Origin: Paulinella micropora
Taxonomy: Eukaryota; Cercozoa; Imbricatea; Euglyphida; Paulinellidae
DNA length: 64,000 nt
Direction: 5' to 3'
Assembly: GCA_019918135.1 (NCBI GenBank)
Contig: WBZZ01006421.1
Span: 1-64,000, forward strand
Made by a program: the position numbers and the translations under genes. The notes beneath the pieces are model-generated. The model was not told where the DNA came from, made no database searches, and was given only the letters and a program-made list of their open reading frames with translations. Below are positions 62,079-64,000 of the stretch, one piece after another (positions within the stretch are counted from its first letter, which is position 1; the number at the start of each line of letters is the position of its first letter).

Positions 62079-62975
62079 ATGTCCAAGCAAGAGAAGAAGC
62101 AAAAAGCTAGGAGCACCAAGCGAGAGAAGAAGCAAGAAGCTACGAGCCTAGACGAAAATGACGAGGACACAGAAAAAACAGTGATATTCACAATTGCAAA
62201 AAGAGAGTTGATAACAGAAGCAGAGAGGAAGGCCGCAAGGGCGTCGGCCGGCAAGGCGGCAGCAGTAAAGCCGGCAGCAGTAAAGCCGGCAGCAGTAAAG
62301 CCGGCAGCAGTAAAGCCGGCGGCCGGCAAGGAGGAAGCCGGAAGGCCGGTAAGTTTGTCCTTAGCGAAGGCCAAGCTATCTGGCTTAGTCAGTAAGATGG
62401 TAGACAACGACGACGAGGACTACCAAATCGAAGATGGCCAAAAATGTTATCGTATAGAACTGTATATTAAGGATATGGAGACCCTGGAGAAAGTAGTCGA
62501 CTTCATGGAGCTCTACAGCAAGACAAAAATGAAGGACATTGAAAAGCCGATCAAGAGCGTCGACCTGGTCGAACTAGTGGATCAGGAGTACGCTGAGTTC
62601 ATCACCGTGGAAAAGAAGATGCTATTTGAGCTAACTCTGGTCCCTCCTTCTCCTGCGCCTGTTTCTTTCTTTTTGTGCGTGGCTTGTTTTTTTTGGCAGC
62701 GTCCCGAAAAAGACAGGAAATGTGGGGGTGGTGGGGCGGGGGGGAGGGTGGAAGAAAAAGGCGCATCCGTCGCGTTTGTTTTTTTGGGGGTGTGTCAGGC
62801 CACGAACTACCTGGAAATCGAACCTCTGCTGTTGCTCGCGTGTACAAAGATCGCGAGCATGCTCAAGGGCAAGACGCCCGCGCAGATCCGAGAGACCTTT
62901 GACATCGAAGACGACTTCACTCCTGAAGAAAGAAAAAAACTGGAAAAGGAGAACTCGTGGGCCCTCCAAGTCTGA
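62079..62975 (+). CDS. SKP1-like: SKP1 homologue with likely intron
   Basis: ATG 62079 (MSKQEKKQKARS). The N terminus is Lys-rich and holds a tandem AAVKP repeat (about residues 62-86). The middle part is BTB/POZ-like with MDNxxEDY-type acid residues. The C-terminal region is a clear SKP1 dimerisation/F-box-binding domain: FITVEKKMLFELTL, then TNYLEIEPLLLLACTKIASM, KGKTPAQIRETF, IEDDFTPEERKKLEKENSW. SKP1 joins F-box proteins to cullin-1 in SCF ubiquitin ligases. The part between FELTL and ATNYLEI (62640-62798) looks like an intron, because SKP1 proteins run straight on as FELILAANYLDI. An F-box-like protein is encoded at 41.8 kb. The N-terminal extension is unusual. The intron is 159 nt and leaves the frame open even if unspliced. 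Confidence 0.9.
   Translation: MSKQEKKQKARSTKREKKQEATSLDENDEDTEKTVIFTIAKRELITEAERKAARASAGKAAAVKPAAVKPAAVKPAAVKPAAGKEEAGRPVSLSLAKAKLSGLVSKMVDNDDEDYQIEDGQKCYRIELYIKDMETLEKVVDFMELYSKTKMKDIEKPIKSVDLVELVDQEYAEFITVEKKMLFELTLVPPSPAPVSFFLCVACFFWQRPEKDRKCGGGGAGGRVEEKGASVAFVFLGVCQATNYLEIEPLLLLACTKIASMLKGKTPAQIRETFDIEDDFTPEERKKLEKENSWALQV
62640..62798 (+). other. Probable in-frame intron in the SKP1 gene
   Basis: Begins GTCCCT and ends TTTTTTGGGGGTGTGTCAG. Removing it restores the conserved SKP1 run exactly (FELTL joined to ATNYL). The 5' site is weak compared with GTRAGT, but the T-rich tract and CAG at the 3' end are good. It is divisible by three and holds no stop, so translation without splicing would insert 53 residues. 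An inserted coding repeat is the alternative. Confidence 0.7.
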
Positions 62976-63175
62976 TGCCGCGCCCATTTCCGCAGCACTG
63001 TCCCCCTTCGTTCCGGAAGTGCACAATGAAAAATCGGGGGGGGGGGCTCGGGAAAGGGGCGGGGCTACTAGTGAGGGGAGGGGGGAAATGTCAGTTGCTA
63101 TCTCTCTCTCTTTCTCAAGCATTAAAAGCCTAATAACAAAGTCCGTAGCTCTTGTGTGTTTTCCCGGCTTTTGCC

Positions 63176-64000
63176 ATGAAAAAGTGGTCTAAGGTCGTAA
63201 CAAAGCCAAGCACAGCATCAACCGGCTTTGAGGCGCTGCTAACAGCAATAACTACACGATTTAACCCGGCAAAGTGCCCCGCTGAGGTCCACGTGACGAG
63301 GCAGCACCTGCTCTTAGTCGACGAAAAAGAAAACAGGGCCTTTGGCCTCCGTTTTTACAGCGTGGCGGCACGTGGTGCCGCAGTTGCTAGCTTGAATGGC
63401 AAGCTGGAGCGGCAGGCGCGAGAGGCCCAAGAACTGCCACCAACCGTGCCACGCACCTACAATTTCGCTTGGCTGTTGAGAAGCGGCGGCCAGGAACTGA
63501 GCGCGGGGACCCAGGAGCTCCTACGGACTCTGCAAAAGATAATCGAGCGGTCCGAGTACAAAGCGGCGAACGACGTCCCGGAGGCGGTTTGTGACAAGGC
63601 TAAAGCATCGGTCCTCGCGGTCATCGCGTCCGTTCTGCAGAAGATTACCGCGTGGAGCCCCTCGCACCTGCTCCTGTTGCAGGAAACGGAGCACTACGGA
63701 TCAACGAACCTCTTGTCTTGGCTCAAGGCTAAAGTTGATCACACGCAGTTGGTCCAGAAGCTGTACAACCAGGTAGCAAGCATCCCGACACTGCTGGCAA
63801 GGTCTGGCACGGAGGAGTACTACGTGTGGTCCTGCATATCGCCCTACGCGATCTTTGTCCGGTCGTGCGCTCATTTTTCGAGCGAGAGGCATTTTTTGAT
63901 GTTGGGCCTGGAACGCGAGGTCCTGCAGCTCAACAACAAAGGGCAGTGCGTTGCGCCCGGGCAGCTGTCGCTGGCGAACCCTAACTTTTACGCCATTAGT
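63176..64000 (+). CDS. Unknown protein, 3' end beyond window
   Basis: The frame from ATG 63176 (MKKWSKVVTKPSTAS) stays open for 275 codons to the window end with no stop. It looks real by codon use and GC3. Helical, charged, with VPRTYNFAWLLRSGG and a Trp/Tyr-rich segment (EEYYVWSCISPYAIF). No signal, membrane segment or zinc motif so far. No family recognised. A poly(G) and CT tract precedes it. Confidence 0.75.
   Translation, partial: MKKWSKVVTKPSTASTGFEALLTAITTRFNPAKCPAEVHVTRQHLLLVDEKENRAFGLRFYSVAARGAAVASLNGKLERQAREAQELPPTVPRTYNFAWLLRSGGQELSAGTQELLRTLQKIIERSEYKAANDVPEAVCDKAKASVLAVIASVLQKITAWSPSHLLLLQETEHYGSTNLLSWLKAKVDHTQLVQKLYNQVASIPTLLARSGTEEYYVWSCISPYAIFVRSCAHFSSERHFLMLGLEREVLQLNNKGQCVAPGQLSLANPNFYAIS

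Noticed and set aside
1-64000. CRISPR array
   Set aside because: No uniform short repeats with unique spacers; the tandem repeats are long hairpin units or simple sequence.
1-64000. tRNA or rRNA genes
   Set aside because: None recognised by eye; I could not run a search, so small RNA genes may have been missed.

Overview
The window looks like a large, gene-dense, virus-like DNA element from a eukaryote, either an episome or an insertion into a host chromosome. About 30 mostly intronless genes lie on both strands with short spacers. Most long proteins belong to no family I recognise. The signs of a viral or mobile origin are: a replication protein with a family-A-like (TVpol-type) polymerase half and an SF3 helicase half (32.4-35.4 kb); a tyrosine-recombinase-like integrase (53.7-56.1 kb); a very large spike-like membrane glycoprotein (12.1-16.9 kb); a tandem gene family with a shared N-terminal domain, one member carrying an HNH nuclease (47.9-51.7 kb); and palindromic repeat arrays resembling the hr elements of insect and crustacean DNA viruses. 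I saw no capsid, packaging ATPase or family-B polymerase, so the virus family cannot be fixed. Roughly ten of the genes read in more than one piece with otherwise well-kept coding sequence. This suggests a young fossil, although indel errors at homopolymers could give the same look. These genes are described only as whole or interrupted.

Layout. 1-3.85 kb: GC-rich, degraded coding-like DNA (Arg/Ser-rich, then Pro-rich, then ubiquitin-specific-protease-like) that differs in texture from the rest. 4.1-10.6 kb: unknown proteins and a Rab-type GTPase. 10.9-11.7 kb: first palindrome array. 12.1-16.9 kb: spike-like glycoprotein. 17-21 kb: small zinc protein, second palindrome array, multi-zinc-ribbon protein. 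21.6-31.3 kb: class 3 lipase, secreted EGF-like protein, several unknowns, a TDAPV-repeat protein and an acidic/lysine-rich nuclear-type protein. 31.3-38.3 kb: inverted repeat, replication protein, small proteins and a broken P-loop kinase. 38.8-47.6 kb: unknown proteins, an ATTGGGCAAACCCAAT repeat block with CA tracts, an F-box-like protein and dispersed palindromes. 47.9-56.1 kb: duplicated gene family and recombinase. 56.2-64 kb: Pro/His-rich repeat protein, CA/GT tracts, small proteins, a SKP1 homologue with a probable spliceosomal intron, and a last gene that runs off the window.

How the parts may work together (inference): the polymerase-helicase would copy the element, the recombinase would join it to or release it from a chromosome, and the palindrome arrays could be origins or enhancers. 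The F-box-like and SKP1 proteins suggest capture of the host SCF ubiquitin ligase. The Rab-like GTPase, lipase, EGF-like protein and spike-like protein would act on membranes or during entry and exit. Intergenic DNA is full of G, C, A and T homopolymers, GA and CA microsatellites and hairpins.
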